From DATKDU01 sp035649415 (GTDB taxonomy: Bacteria; Planctomycetota; Planctomycetia; Pirellulales; Pirellulaceae): a stretch of 18,169 nucleotides of DNA. The translations under genes and the position numbers were made by a program. Below, one piece after another: positions 7,036 through 13,765 of the stretch (position 1 is the stretch's first letter; each line of letters starts with the position of its first letter). Where the stretch lies: NCBI GenBank assembly GCA_035649415.1, contig DASRJP010000332.1:1-18169 (forward strand), given 5' to 3'. Under the pieces are notes generated by a model. That model was given only the letters and a program-made list of their open reading frames with translations, was not told the origin of the DNA and made no database searches.

Positions 7036-8103
7036 ATGTCTGTCGCCTTTCGCACTGCGGCGTCGCGGCGCGATCCGGCGACATGCAGCCGGGCCGCGGC
7101 ACTGGTGCTGGCATGGTCAGCGTGCCTCTGGCCGCTAGCTGCGCAAGGCCAGACGTATCGCGAGCGGATCGGCCAGACCAAGCCAGCGCCCGCGGAACGA
7201 CTGCCGCCGCGGGTGGCGACGCGGCCCGCCGCTGCGGACGCGAAACTTGAGCAGGGCAGGGGAGGGGACTCGGTTCAAGACAGGGGCAATCGATCGGACG
7301 ATGTCACCAGCGGCCAGGACCTCGTGGCCGAGGCTGCCCGGAATGTGTTTGAGATTCCGTCGCTGCACGCGCGGCTGCGAATGCGGTTCTCATCGCAGGG
7401 GAGCCAGGTTGTCGCCGTGGGAGACTACGTCCAACTGGGGGCGGGCGCGCAAAAGCTGCTGCGGCTCGATTTGAAAATTCCCATTGGCAGCAAGATCGGC
7501 ACGATGCAGGAAATCCGCGGTCGGGATTACCTGTGGATCATCCGCGACCTGCCCCCCGATCCGCCGCAACTGGAGCGAGTTGGCCTCCGCAAGGCACGCA
7601 TCGAGATCGCCAAGGCGGAGGAATCCGACCGGATGGCGCCGCTGGACGGGTGGATCCTGCTGGGCGGATTGTCGAGGTTGCTGGTCAGTCTCGACAAGAA
7701 CTTCGAGTTCGAGAAGCCCCGGCGGGCCACACTTTCCGGCGTGCCGGTGCTGCTGGTCCGCGGCCGCTGGAAGCCCGCATCCCTTGCACGGCTCGCGGGC
7801 GGAAAGGAGCGGACCGAAGTGCCCGCGCAATTGCCGCAGGAAGTGGAGCTGGCGCTAGCTGAGCCGGGAGCGGACCCGCCGCTGTTTCCTTATCGCATCG
7901 AATTCTTGCGGCACAGCGACGAGGGTCACGAGCAACGCGGCGGCCGCGGAACGCCGCTGACCGTCATCGAGTTCTTCGAAGTCCGCCGGCCCAAAAACCT
8001 CGAGCCGCAGCAGTTCGAGTTCGATCCTGAGGAACGGGAATCGGACGACGTGACGATCTCGTACTTGCGGAAGCTGGGGATCATTCCCGCGAAGTCACCG
8101 TAG
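7036..8103 (+). CDS. Secreted protein, possibly LolA-like fold
   Basis: The ATG at 7036 gives 355 residues starting with a signal peptide (hydrophobic core AAALVLAWSACLWPLAAQGQ). A GTG at 7018 in the same frame has a better placed G-rich ribosome site and remains possible. After a Pro/Ala-rich linker, residues from about 90 onward form long beta-strands: LHARLRMRFSSQGSQVVAVGDYVQLG, LLRLDLKIPIG, DYLWIIRDLP, VPVLLVRGRW, and a closing LTVIEFFEV. This order of strands around a helical segment resembles LolA/LolB-type lipoprotein carriers, many planctomycete relatives of which are unassigned; the match is by eye only. The linker contains EQGRGG, encoded by a copy of the G-rich 17-mer. It reads away from the envelope operon, and its stop overlaps the pdxA stop region by 9 bp. 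Confidence 0.7.
   Translation: MSVAFRTAASRRDPATCSRAAALVLAWSACLWPLAAQGQTYRERIGQTKPAPAERLPPRVATRPAAADAKLEQGRGGDSVQDRGNRSDDVTSGQDLVAEAARNVFEIPSLHARLRMRFSSQGSQVVAVGDYVQLGAGAQKLLRLDLKIPIGSKIGTMQEIRGRDYLWIIRDLPPDPPQLERVGLRKARIEIAKAEESDRMAPLDGWILLGGLSRLLVSLDKNFEFEKPRRATLSGVPVLLVRGRWKPASLARLAGGKERTEVPAQLPQEVELALAEPGADPPLFPYRIEFLRHSDEGHEQRGGRGTPLTVIEFFEVRRPKNLEPQQFEFDPEERESDDVTISYLRKLGIIPAKSP
7249..7265 (+). repeat. G-rich 17-mer, copy 2
   Basis: Identical to the 17-mer at 2514. It is in the sense strand of the secreted protein gene and is read as EQGRGG in the linker after the signal peptide. Confidence 0.85.
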
Positions 8104-9219
8104 CGCCGCGGTTTGCCCGTTCGGTCGCCAGTTCAGCCACTTTCGCGCGGCAACGAGCTGTGCCGCGACACGCACCGCTTCGATCATGCTCGAACAGTCC
8201 GCCTTACGTTGCCACGCGACGTCGAATGCCGTCCCATGAGCCACGCTGGTGCGGATGATCGGCAGACCCAGCGAGATGTTGACCGCGCGGTGCATGCCCA
8301 AGAGCTTGAGCGCGATGTGCCCCTGGTCGTGATACATGGCCACGACGGCATCGAATTCGCCGGCGGCGGCGCGAACCATGAGCGTGTCGCAGGGGAGAGG
8401 ACCGGTCAGATCGAGCCCTTGCGCGCGGCCGGCTTCCACGGCGGGGACGATGATCCGGCACTCTTCGTCACCGAAGATGCCTTCCTCGCCGGCATGTGGA
8501 TTGAGAGCCGCAACGCCAATGCGGGGAACGTAGGACAGGTTTTCAACCTGTCCAGATACAGTCAAGGACAGGTTGGAAACCTGTCCTACGAGAGCGCGCA
8601 TCACCGTCTCCGCCAGGCGGCAACTAGCCAAGATCCGCTCTTGGGTCAGATGTGCAAACACGTCTTTTAGCGCCATGTGCAGCGTCACGTGCGCTACGCC
8701 CAGTCCGGCGCGCCCCTTGATCATTTCGCCCGGCGCGAGGTAGAGCATCATGGCCACCTCGCTGGCCGGAACACCGCAGAAGTCGGCCAGCATTTCCGTG
8801 TGACCGGGATAATGGTGCCCGGCCGCGTGGAGCGCCGCCTTGTGGAGGGGCGCCGTCACGATCGCGTCCACCTTTCCGGAAATCGCCAGCTCCGCAGCGA
8901 CTTTCAGCGCGTCGAATGCCGCCTGGCCGCCGCGCGGATCGACTTTCGCTGGCGGTATCACGCTCACATTGTCAGCCGTTGCCTTCAAGCACGGCATCAC
9001 GTCGGTTGAAGCACGGAGTTCGTCAACTGACGCGACTTCCGCCACAACCAGGCGTCGATCGTTGAGCATTGCCGCGGCCGACAACATCACGTCCGGGTGT
9101 CCGATGACGACCGGCCGGCACGAAGCGAGCAGGGCAGGGGAGCGCCACGCCTTGGCAATGATTTCCGGACCGATGCCGGCGGGGTCTCCCATCGTGATGG
9201 CAACAAGCGGCAGTGGCAT
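8095..9219 (-). CDS. pdxA: 4-hydroxythreonine-4-phosphate dehydrogenase PdxA, with a repeat-encoded insertion
   Basis: PdxA oxidises 4-phosphohydroxy-L-threonine in pyridoxal phosphate synthesis. The family signatures are all present: ITMGDPAGIGPEI at the N-terminus, YPGHTEML, ALNPHAGE, MYHDQGH and NISLGLPIIRTSVAHGTA. The three metal-ligand histidines correspond to His140, His181 and His297. At 374 residues it is longer than E. coli PdxA (329). Residues 211-231 (VGQVSNLS...GQVENLSYV) have no place in the family. They are encoded by the 62-bp palindrome at 8529-8590 and sit in the loop just before the strand leading to ALNPHAGE. The start at 9219 matches the usual N-terminus. No pdxJ is nearby. 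The active site looks intact, so the enzyme is probably functional if the loop tolerates the insertion. Confidence 0.95.
   Translation of the reverse strand: MPLPLVAITMGDPAGIGPEIIAKAWRSPALLASCRPVVIGHPDVMLSAAAMLNDRRLVVAEVASVDELRASTDVMPCLKATADNVSVIPPAKVDPRGGQAAFDALKVAAELAISGKVDAIVTAPLHKAALHAAGHHYPGHTEMLADFCGVPASEVAMMLYLAPGEMIKGRAGLGVAHVTLHMALKDVFAHLTQERILASCRLAETVMRALVGQVSNLSLTVSGQVENLSYVPRIGVAALNPHAGEEGIFGDEECRIIVPAVEAGRAQGLDLTGPLPCDTLMVRAAAGEFDAVVAMYHDQGHIALKLLGMHRAVNISLGLPIIRTSVAHGTAFDVAWQRKADCSSMIEAVRVAAQLVAARKWLNWRPNGQTAALR
8529..8590. repeat. Nested palindrome (GGACAGGTT family) inside pdxA
   Basis: Two 25-base arms (8529-8553 and 8566-8590) are reverse complements with one mismatch, around a 12-base spacer. 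Each arm is itself nearly palindromic (GGACAGGTT/AACCTGTCC), so the element can fold as one long hairpin or as two small ones. Related copies lie at 10628-10698 and, as a half, at 5338-5357. Confidence 0.95.
9127..9142 (+). repeat. G-rich 17-mer, copy 3 (16 bases)
   Basis: GAGCAGGGCAGGGGAG, identical over 16 bases to the copies at 2514 and 7249. It is antisense to pdxA, where it is read as RSPALL near residues 26-31. Confidence 0.75.
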
Positions 9220-9308
9220 GAGCCCATTCTAGTGCGGAAAGCGGCGCAGGGAGCGAGTTGTGCCAGCTCGCATCTGCCCCCTGGGCACTGGTGGCAGCGG
9301 GAAATAGA

Positions 9309-10049
9309 TTGAAAGTCTGGCCGATTTTGACCCACCCTTTGCCGCCGCTCGCTCCCTTGGCACGCATTTTTTTCGTACTGGCTGTCTTGTCGCTGGCGAT
9401 GCTGGCCGCCAATTTTATCGTCGGCCTGTGGATCGGGGATTTCAATACGCCGGCGCAGCAGTATCGCGAGGCATTTCGCCGCTACGAAGACCTGCGCCGC
9501 AGCCGCCATGCGTCCCCTGGCGAAGTCGCCCAGGCCAGGCAAGACGTTCAGGACGCCGAGGCCCGAATTGCCGCGCCGCGCGATCGCAAGACAATCCACT
9601 TCTATCTGGGCGTTGCTTCCTCCCTGCTGGCCATGCTGGTCAGCAGCATCACCATCACTTACTTCGTGGGCACCTGCCGCTGGTGCCGTGAAGTCGTCGA
9701 GACCTATCAACTGCCATCCGAGTTCGCCGAGCGCAGCGCAGCGCTCAAGCGGCGGACGTTCCCGTGGGCCGTGCTGGCTATGCTAATGATCATCGGCATT
9801 GCGGCACTCGGGGGGCTGTCGGACCCGTCCACTCCCGTGAGCCAGCAGAATCCCGGGCTGCCGGCCGCCATGGTGATGTGGCACTACGCCGCGGCAATCG
9901 TCGGCCTGGTGCTCGTCGCCTGGTCCTTCTGGGTGCAACAGACGCGGATCGCCGAGCACTATGTCGTCATTCAGCAGATTCTCGACGAGGTACACCGCGT
10001 GCGCAAGGAACGGGGGCTGGCGACCGAGGACAACTTGGAGGCCGCATGA
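9309..10049 (+). CDS. Four-helix membrane protein of unknown function
   Basis: About 246 residues with four membrane helices: ARIFFVLAVLSLAMLAANF, then FYLGVASSLLAMLVSSITIT, then WAVLAMLMIIGIAALGG, then WHYAAAIVGLVLVAWSFWV. Between the first two lies a charged helical stretch (YREAFRRYEDLRRSRH...EVAQARQDVQDAEARI) that may form a coiled coil outside or beneath the membrane. A CRWC pair follows helix two. The start is uncertain: no ATG precedes the first helix. TTG at 9309 is chosen because of a GGGA site six bases before it, but GTG at 9291 and TTG at 9258 share the frame. The stop TGA overlaps an ATG (ATGA at 10046-10049), a sign of coupling to what follows. I do not recognise the family. Confidence 0.72.
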   Translation: MKVWPILTHPLPPLAPLARIFFVLAVLSLAMLAANFIVGLWIGDFNTPAQQYREAFRRYEDLRRSRHASPGEVAQARQDVQDAEARIAAPRDRKTIHFYLGVASSLLAMLVSSITITYFVGTCRWCREVVETYQLPSEFAERSAALKRRTFPWAVLAMLMIIGIAALGGLSDPSTPVSQQNPGLPAAMVMWHYAAAIVGLVLVAWSFWVQQTRIAEHYVVIQQILDEVHRVRKERGLATEDNLEAA

Positions 10050-10192
10050 AAGGTGTGCTCCACGGTTCGGCGCGGGTCTCCCGCCAGGCTCGAGTTGGGG
10101 AGACCTGCGGTCACCATGGTGGGCGGGGTCAGGAGACCCTCGCCCAACATCTGGGTCAGGAGACCCTCGCCCAACGGGAAGGCGCCGCATGA
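10046..10192 (+). CDS. 48-codon ORF built on a duplicated dtd start and tandem repeats (may be non-functional)
   Basis: The ORF starts in an ATGA overlap with the membrane protein stop and ends in another ATGA overlap with the dtd start (10189-10192). Its first codons (ATGAAAGGTGTGCTCCA) copy the dtd start (ATGAAAGCTGTGCTTCA); the match over 10041-10064 and 10184-10207 is 20 of 24 bases. The remainder is the GGTCAGGAGACCC repeat, read as two GQETLAQ units. It probably serves, at most, to keep ribosomes coupled to dtd. No protein function is proposed. Confidence 0.4.
   Translation: MKGVLHGSARVSRQARVGETCGHHGGRGQETLAQHLGQETLAQREGAA
10126..10175. repeat. Tandem repeat, two 23-base copies with 27-base period
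   Basis: Identical 23-base copies at 10126-10148 and 10153-10175 begin GGGTCAGGAGACCC and end TCGCCCAAC. Each contains a GGGTC/GACCC stem with loop AGGA. Just upstream GGTCTCC (10075-10081) and GGAGACC (10099-10105) form a further inverted pair of related sequence. Confidence 0.92.
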
Positions 10193-10632
10193 AAGCTGTG
10201 CTTCAGCGCGTCAAGCGCGCCAGCGTCACGGTCGAAGGGCAAATCGTTGGCCAGATCGGCCAGGGAATTCTGATCTTGCTGGGGGTCGAGCAAGGAGACA
10301 GCGAAGCCGACGCGCGGCAACTTGCAGATAAGACGGTCGATTTGCGGATATTTGACGACCCGCAAGGGAAGATGAACCTGTCGCTGGCCGACGTGCATGG
10401 GTCCCTGCTGGTAGTCAGCCAGTTCACCCTGCTGGGGGATTGCCGCAAAGGTCGGCGGCCGAGCTTCATTCACGCTGCGCCGCCAGAGCTGGCGGAAAAA
10501 CTCTACGAGACCTTTGTTGCCGCCGCCGGTGTCCGCGGCATACCAGTGGCTACTGGCAAATTCCGCGCGATGATGGACGTGGAACTGGTCAACGACGGGC
10601 CGGTGACGCTGATTTTAGAAAGCCGATCGTAG
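10189..10632 (+). CDS. dtd: D-aminoacyl-tRNA deacylase
   Basis: Dtd hydrolyses D-amino acids from tRNA and so protects translation. The 147 residues equal the usual family length (145 in E. coli). Both signature motifs are present: SQFTL at 77-81 and NDGPVT at 135-140 with the Gly-Pro pair that forms the chirality-selecting pocket. The N-terminus MKAVLQRVKRASVTV is typical and fixes the start at 10189. The start overlaps the stop of the preceding short ORF (ATGA). The stop codon TAG (10630-10632) is formed by the first bases of the palindromic element at 10628-10698, so the element may have replaced the original 3' end. Confidence 0.96.
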   Translation: MKAVLQRVKRASVTVEGQIVGQIGQGILILLGVEQGDSEADARQLADKTVDLRIFDDPQGKMNLSLADVHGSLLVVSQFTLLGDCRKGRRPSFIHAAPPELAEKLYETFVAAAGVRGIPVATGKFRAMMDVELVNDGPVTLILESRS

Positions 10633-10698
10633 GACAGGTTTCCAACCGGTCCAAAACAGGCACTATTGCCTAAGGACAGGTTGGAAACCTGTCCTACG
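10628..10698. repeat. Nested palindrome (GGACAGGTT family) between dtd and the DUF457-like gene
   Basis: Arms at 10628-10652 and 10674-10698 are reverse complements apart from one base. The 21-base spacer itself contains AGGCA/TGCCT. The element spans exactly from the dtd stop to the stop of the convergent gene (10699), so it may act as a bidirectional terminator. It lacks the U-run of a standard terminator. Confidence 0.95.
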
Positions 10699-11439
10699 TC
10701 ACCGATTCACCGTCTCGCTGCTCTCCAGCCCCGCCAGCCGCAGCGCCTTGTGGATCACGTCCTGCGCCGTCTGATCGCCAAACTTGTTCTCCAATCCATA
10801 CTGCTCGCGCAGCATCGGATCGCCGACGGCCAGAAATGCGACGATCGCCAGCTTCGCGTAAACCGAGAAGTTGGCCCAGCGGTCCCTGCCCCAGAATTTG
10901 AGCGCCGTGCCCAGAGAGCGCTTGATATTCAGCCGGCCGCTGCGGAGGCTGAAGCTCCACAGCTCGTCGAGCACCAGATGGGACATAAAGCCGAGCATCA
11001 CGGCAGCCGACTTGAACATGCGAATGCCGAGGTCCTGGCTGGCGACAATTAAAAACGTCAATAGCCCGCAGACCAGGCAGGCGGGTATGCTGTGCCACAT
11101 GCCGCGGTGCACGGTATAGCGTTTGAAAAGTTCCGCGACGCCGAAACGCACCACCACGTAAATGCCGCAGGCCGCCAGGGTCATCGTCTCGGGGGACCAG
11201 CCGAAATCGCGGAACCGCTCGAGCATCAGCATCGGGATCACGGCGGCCGCGAAACCGGTCATCTCCTGAACAGGGCGGCCGGAGTCGCTGTCGAGATCGG
11301 GGAGCATGCCCGACACGCTGCACAGGCCGCCGGCCAGGATGCAGGTCTCCGCCGGCAGTTGCCAGTAAAAGTAGCCGGCCGCGCCGAATCCAATTCCCAG
11401 CACAGTGCTCGTCGTGAGATGCGTCTTGTAGTCAGCCAT
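10699..11439 (-). CDS. YdjM/DUF457-like metal-dependent hydrolase, inner membrane
   Basis: This 246-residue protein begins MADYKTHLTTST and carries LPDLDSDSGRP near residue 47, then HRGMWHSIP and GFMSHLVLDEL. This series of His and Asp motifs between membrane helices is typical of the YdjM/DUF457 group, described as LexA-binding membrane-associated putative hydrolases. Helices are visible at VLGIGFGAAGYFYW, AAVIPMLML, LAACGIYVVVRFG, IPACLVCGLLTFLIVAS and YAKLAIVAFLAVG. The substrate is unknown. The ATG at 11439 suits the family. It is a single gene, convergent with dtd and divergent from the CvpA-like gene, with repeat elements on both sides. The family call is by motif recognition only. Confidence 0.8.
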   Translation of the reverse strand: MADYKTHLTTSTVLGIGFGAAGYFYWQLPAETCILAGGLCSVSGMLPDLDSDSGRPVQEMTGFAAAVIPMLMLERFRDFGWSPETMTLAACGIYVVVRFGVAELFKRYTVHRGMWHSIPACLVCGLLTFLIVASQDLGIRMFKSAAVMLGFMSHLVLDELWSFSLRSGRLNIKRSLGTALKFWGRDRWANFSVYAKLAIVAFLAVGDPMLREQYGLENKFGDQTAQDVIHKALRLAGLESSETVNR

Positions 11440-11451
11440 GACTGTCCATGT

Positions 11452-11520
11452 CCTTAGCCGGAGGACAACGTCCTCCGGAAAACGGCCCGCGCTGGGGAGA
11501 TCGTTGATCTCCGGCTAAGG
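11452..11520. repeat. TTAGCCGGAGG double-hairpin element, copy A
   Basis: The outer arms CCTTAGCCGGAG (11452-11463) and CTCCGGCTAAGG (11509-11520) are perfectly complementary. Inside lie two small hairpins, CCGGAGGAC-aac-GTCCTCCGG and GGAGATC-gtt-GATCTCC. The 69-bp element lies in the divergent spacer upstream of the DUF457-like gene and the CvpA-like gene. Confidence 0.93.
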
Positions 11521-11656
11521 TCAGATTTCGCGGCGAACTCTATCGCCTGCTTGCGCCCCTTCCAAGACCAAACCGGCTGATCTTCGCCGGCGTGCATCCA
11601 GCCGCTATACTTCCGCGCGGTTGACGCCAAAGAGTGCTAGCGAGGGAGAGCCAGAG

Positions 11657-12373
11657 ATGCTTCAGGGATATGACCTGTTCATGCTGATCGTGCTGGCGGC
11701 CGCCATCGCCTGGGGGGCGTGGAAGGGGTTTGCCTGGCAAGTGGCGTCGCTGACGTCGATCGTTCTGAGTTATTTCGTGGCCCTCAACTTCCGCCAGCCG
11801 GTGGCGGCCATTCTCTCCCGCTCGGTCGAAGTCAAGCCGCCGCTGGACGTCTTCCTGGCGATGCTGATCCTGTTTCTGGGAACGTCGCTGGTCGTCTGGA
11901 TCGTGTTCAATCTGGTCTCGGAGATCATCGACAAGTTCAAGCTCAAGGAATTTGACCACCAGGTCGGCGCGCTGTTCGGCCTGGGGAAGGGGGTGCTGCT
12001 GTGCGTAATCGTCACATTGTTCGTCGTGACGCTGGCCGGCGATCCACAAAGACAAGCCGTGTTCCAGTCGCGCTCGGGCTACTACATCGCCCGGCTGCTG
12101 GACAAGGCGGACGCGGTGATGCCCGGCGAGCTGCAACAGGTGATCGACCCGTTCGTGAAAAAACTCGAAGACGGAGTACAGCCCCCGCGCGGCGACTGGA
12201 CGGAGCCGCCAGCGGCATCGGGACCCGCGCCATGGGGACTGTCCGCCGGTCGTGAGCCTGGCGCCGAAGATGACGAACGTATCGACGAGAGATCCCTGAT
12301 CTCCCCACAGATGGCTACGCCGGACGGCAGCCCGCCGCTGCGCCCGCTGCCGAGCGACCGCTGGCGGCGGTAA
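11657..12373 (+). CDS. CvpA family membrane protein
   Basis: The 238 residues start at the ATG at 11657, preceded by GAGGGAGAG; an upstream TTG at 11621 adds no conserved sequence. The N-terminal part has the CvpA layout: YDLFMLIVLAAAIAWGAWKGFAWQ, then a second helix with SYFVALNFRQP, a third (FLAMLILFLGTSLVVWIVFNLV), and a fourth after the conserved DHQVGALFGLGKGVLLC. Proteins of this family (CvpA, colicin V production) are widespread inner-membrane proteins linked to envelope integrity; their biochemical role is unsettled. The last 80 residues are hydrophilic, Pro- and charge-rich and probably disordered. Repeat-rich DNA follows the stop. Confidence 0.88.
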   Translation: MLQGYDLFMLIVLAAAIAWGAWKGFAWQVASLTSIVLSYFVALNFRQPVAAILSRSVEVKPPLDVFLAMLILFLGTSLVVWIVFNLVSEIIDKFKLKEFDHQVGALFGLGKGVLLCVIVTLFVVTLAGDPQRQAVFQSRSGYYIARLLDKADAVMPGELQQVIDPFVKKLEDGVQPPRGDWTEPPAASGPAPWGLSAGREPGAEDDERIDERSLISPQMATPDGSPPLRPLPSDRWRR

Positions 12374-12406
12374 GCAATCTGCCCCTGACGGCTCGTCTGA
12401 TTCACT

Positions 12407-12473
12407 CTTAGCCGGAGGTCAACGACCTCCGGGATTGGCGCCGAACTTTGGAGGACGTTGTCCTCGGGCTGAG
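12407..12473. repeat. TTAGCCGGAGG double-hairpin element, copy B
   Basis: CTTAGCCGGAGGTC-aac-GACCTCCGG forms the first hairpin and GGAGGAC-gtt-GTCCTC the second. The ends CTTAGCC and GGGCTGAG pair as outer arms with small mismatches. The layout and length (67 bp) equal copy A, although the inner stem sequences differ. Confidence 0.9.
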
Positions 12474-12527
12474 AATAATTGTGGCGGCTGCCCAGTGGAT
12501 TCTGTCAGGGAAAATCGACGCCGGATT

Positions 12528-12548
12528 CCGGAGGCTGTTAGCCTCCGG
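12528..12548. repeat. TTAGCCGGAGG family, single-hairpin copy C
   Basis: CCGGAGGCT-gtt-AGCCTCCGG is a perfect 9-bp stem with a 3-base loop, followed by CTAGA. It looks like one half of the elements at 11452 and 12407. Confidence 0.85.
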
Positions 12549-12699
12549 CTAGAAGCTGCTATTTTCCCGGCAAAAACCAGGCCCCTAACCGAACATAAGA
12601 AACATTATCAGACGTTGGGGAGAGGTCTTCTTACGGTCCAATGCGACGGCGTCGAATGAAGCCAGCTCGTCCAGAACCACGAACGGTTTAAATTCCACT

Positions 12700-13713
12700 C
12701 TACGGGCGGCCGTTGCCCGTTTCCGCGCCAGCACGTTCCGTCGGCGGATCGTCCAGAAACACGCCCATCCGGCGAAATTTCTCGTACCGCTGCTGGACCA
12801 GGTCATCGGCCGCCAGCGCCGACAGCTCGCGGAGCGTCCGCAGCAGGTATTGCTTGACCCGAAATGCGGTCTGGTGATGGTCCCGGTGCGCGCCCCCCAG
12901 CGGTTCGTCGATCACGTCATCCACCACGCCCAGTCGCAGCAGATCGGCCGAGGTGAATTTGAGCGCCTTGGCGGCCCGCTCGGCGTACTGGTGGCTTTTC
13001 CACAGAATGCCGGCGCAGCCCTCAGGGCTGATCACCGAGTAGTAGGAATATTGGAGAATCGCCACCCGATCGCCAACGCCTATTCCCAGGGCCCCGCCGC
13101 TGCCTCCTTCGCCGATTATGACGCAAATCACAGGCGTCCTGAGCCGGCTCATCTCGTACATGTTTTCGGCAATCGCTTGCGACTGGCCCCGTTCTTCGGC
13201 GCCAATGCCGGGATACGCTCCGGGCGTGTCGATCAGGCAGACGACCGGCAGACCGTACTTTTCCGCCAGCTTCATTTTGAGGATCGCCTTGCGGTAACCC
13301 TCGGGATGCGCGCAGCCGAAATAGCAAGCCTGGCGCTCTTTGAGCGTGCGTCCCTTTTGATGTCCCACCACGAGGACCTTGTACTGATCCAGGCGTGCAA
13401 AGCCGGTGAGGATCGCCCGATCGTCGCCAAACCGGCGATCGCCGTGCAATTCGACAAACTCATCGAATACCAGAGAAAGGTAATCGGTGGTGTAGGGGCG
13501 GTCCTTGTGCCGAGCCACCTGGACGATCTGCCACGGCGACAGGCCGGCGTAGATCTGGCGGGTGACGTCCGCCAGTGCGCGCTTGAGCCGCCGCAGCTCC
13601 TCTTCCTCTTCGGCCGACCGCTGGGTGAGATGCTCGAGCGCGCGGCGGCGCGCTTCCAGGTCCAGGATTGGCTGCTCGAAGTCGAGACCAGGCGTGGCGG
13701 CAACTGTGGACAT
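12700..13713 (-). CDS. accA: Acetyl-CoA carboxylase carboxyltransferase subunit alpha
   Basis: AccA forms, with AccD, the carboxyltransferase that makes malonyl-CoA for fatty acid synthesis in the cytoplasm. The 337 residues compare with 319 in E. coli. Typical blocks are visible in order: FEQPILDLEARRRAL at the N-terminus, LHGDRRFGDDRAILTGFARL, GHQKGRTLKE, FGCAHPEGYRKA, CLIDTPGAYPGIGAEERGQ, IIGEGGSGGALGIGVGDRV and YSVISPEGCAGILWK. The last two build the oxyanion pockets of the crotonase-type fold. The C-terminal 15 residues are variable. The gene lies 52 bp behind the kinase gene in the same direction; accD is not in the window. Confidence 0.97.
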   Translation of the reverse strand: MSTVAATPGLDFEQPILDLEARRRALEHLTQRSAEEEEELRRLKRALADVTRQIYAGLSPWQIVQVARHKDRPYTTDYLSLVFDEFVELHGDRRFGDDRAILTGFARLDQYKVLVVGHQKGRTLKERQACYFGCAHPEGYRKAILKMKLAEKYGLPVVCLIDTPGAYPGIGAEERGQSQAIAENMYEMSRLRTPVICVIIGEGGSGGALGIGVGDRVAILQYSYYSVISPEGCAGILWKSHQYAERAAKALKFTSADLLRLGVVDDVIDEPLGGAHRDHHQTAFRVKQYLLRTLRELSALAADDLVQQRYEKFRRMGVFLDDPPTERAGAETGNGRP

Positions 13714-13725
13714 GGACAGGGATCG

Positions 13726-13746
13726 GGAGTCAGGAATCAGAAGTCA
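13726..13746. repeat. Short degenerate heptad tract
   Basis: Three consecutive heptads GGAGTCA, GGAATCA and GAAGTCA lie just upstream of the accA start. A similar tract on the minus strand fills 4522-4550 before the DUF11 gene. Confidence 0.6.
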
Positions 13747-13765
13747 GTGGTCGCAGCCCGGCGGC

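Larger units (their letters stand above)
12374..12699. other. Repeat-rich intergenic region between convergent genes
   Basis: This spacer lies between the ends of the CvpA-like gene (+) and accA (-). It holds copies B and C of the TTAGCCGGAGG family, listed separately. From 12556 to 12699 no hairpin stands out. The minus frame there reads RRVEFKPFVVLDELASFDAVALDRKKTSP, which looks rather protein-like but has no start or partner, so it could be a gene remnant. Confidence 0.6.

Noticed and set aside
10126..10175. CRISPR-like direct repeats
   Set aside because: There are only two copies with a 4-base gap, no spacers of normal length and no cas gene.
10628..10698. Standard intrinsic terminator
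   Set aside because: The stem is strong, but no U-run follows on either strand, so it is reported as a repeat with a possible termination role.
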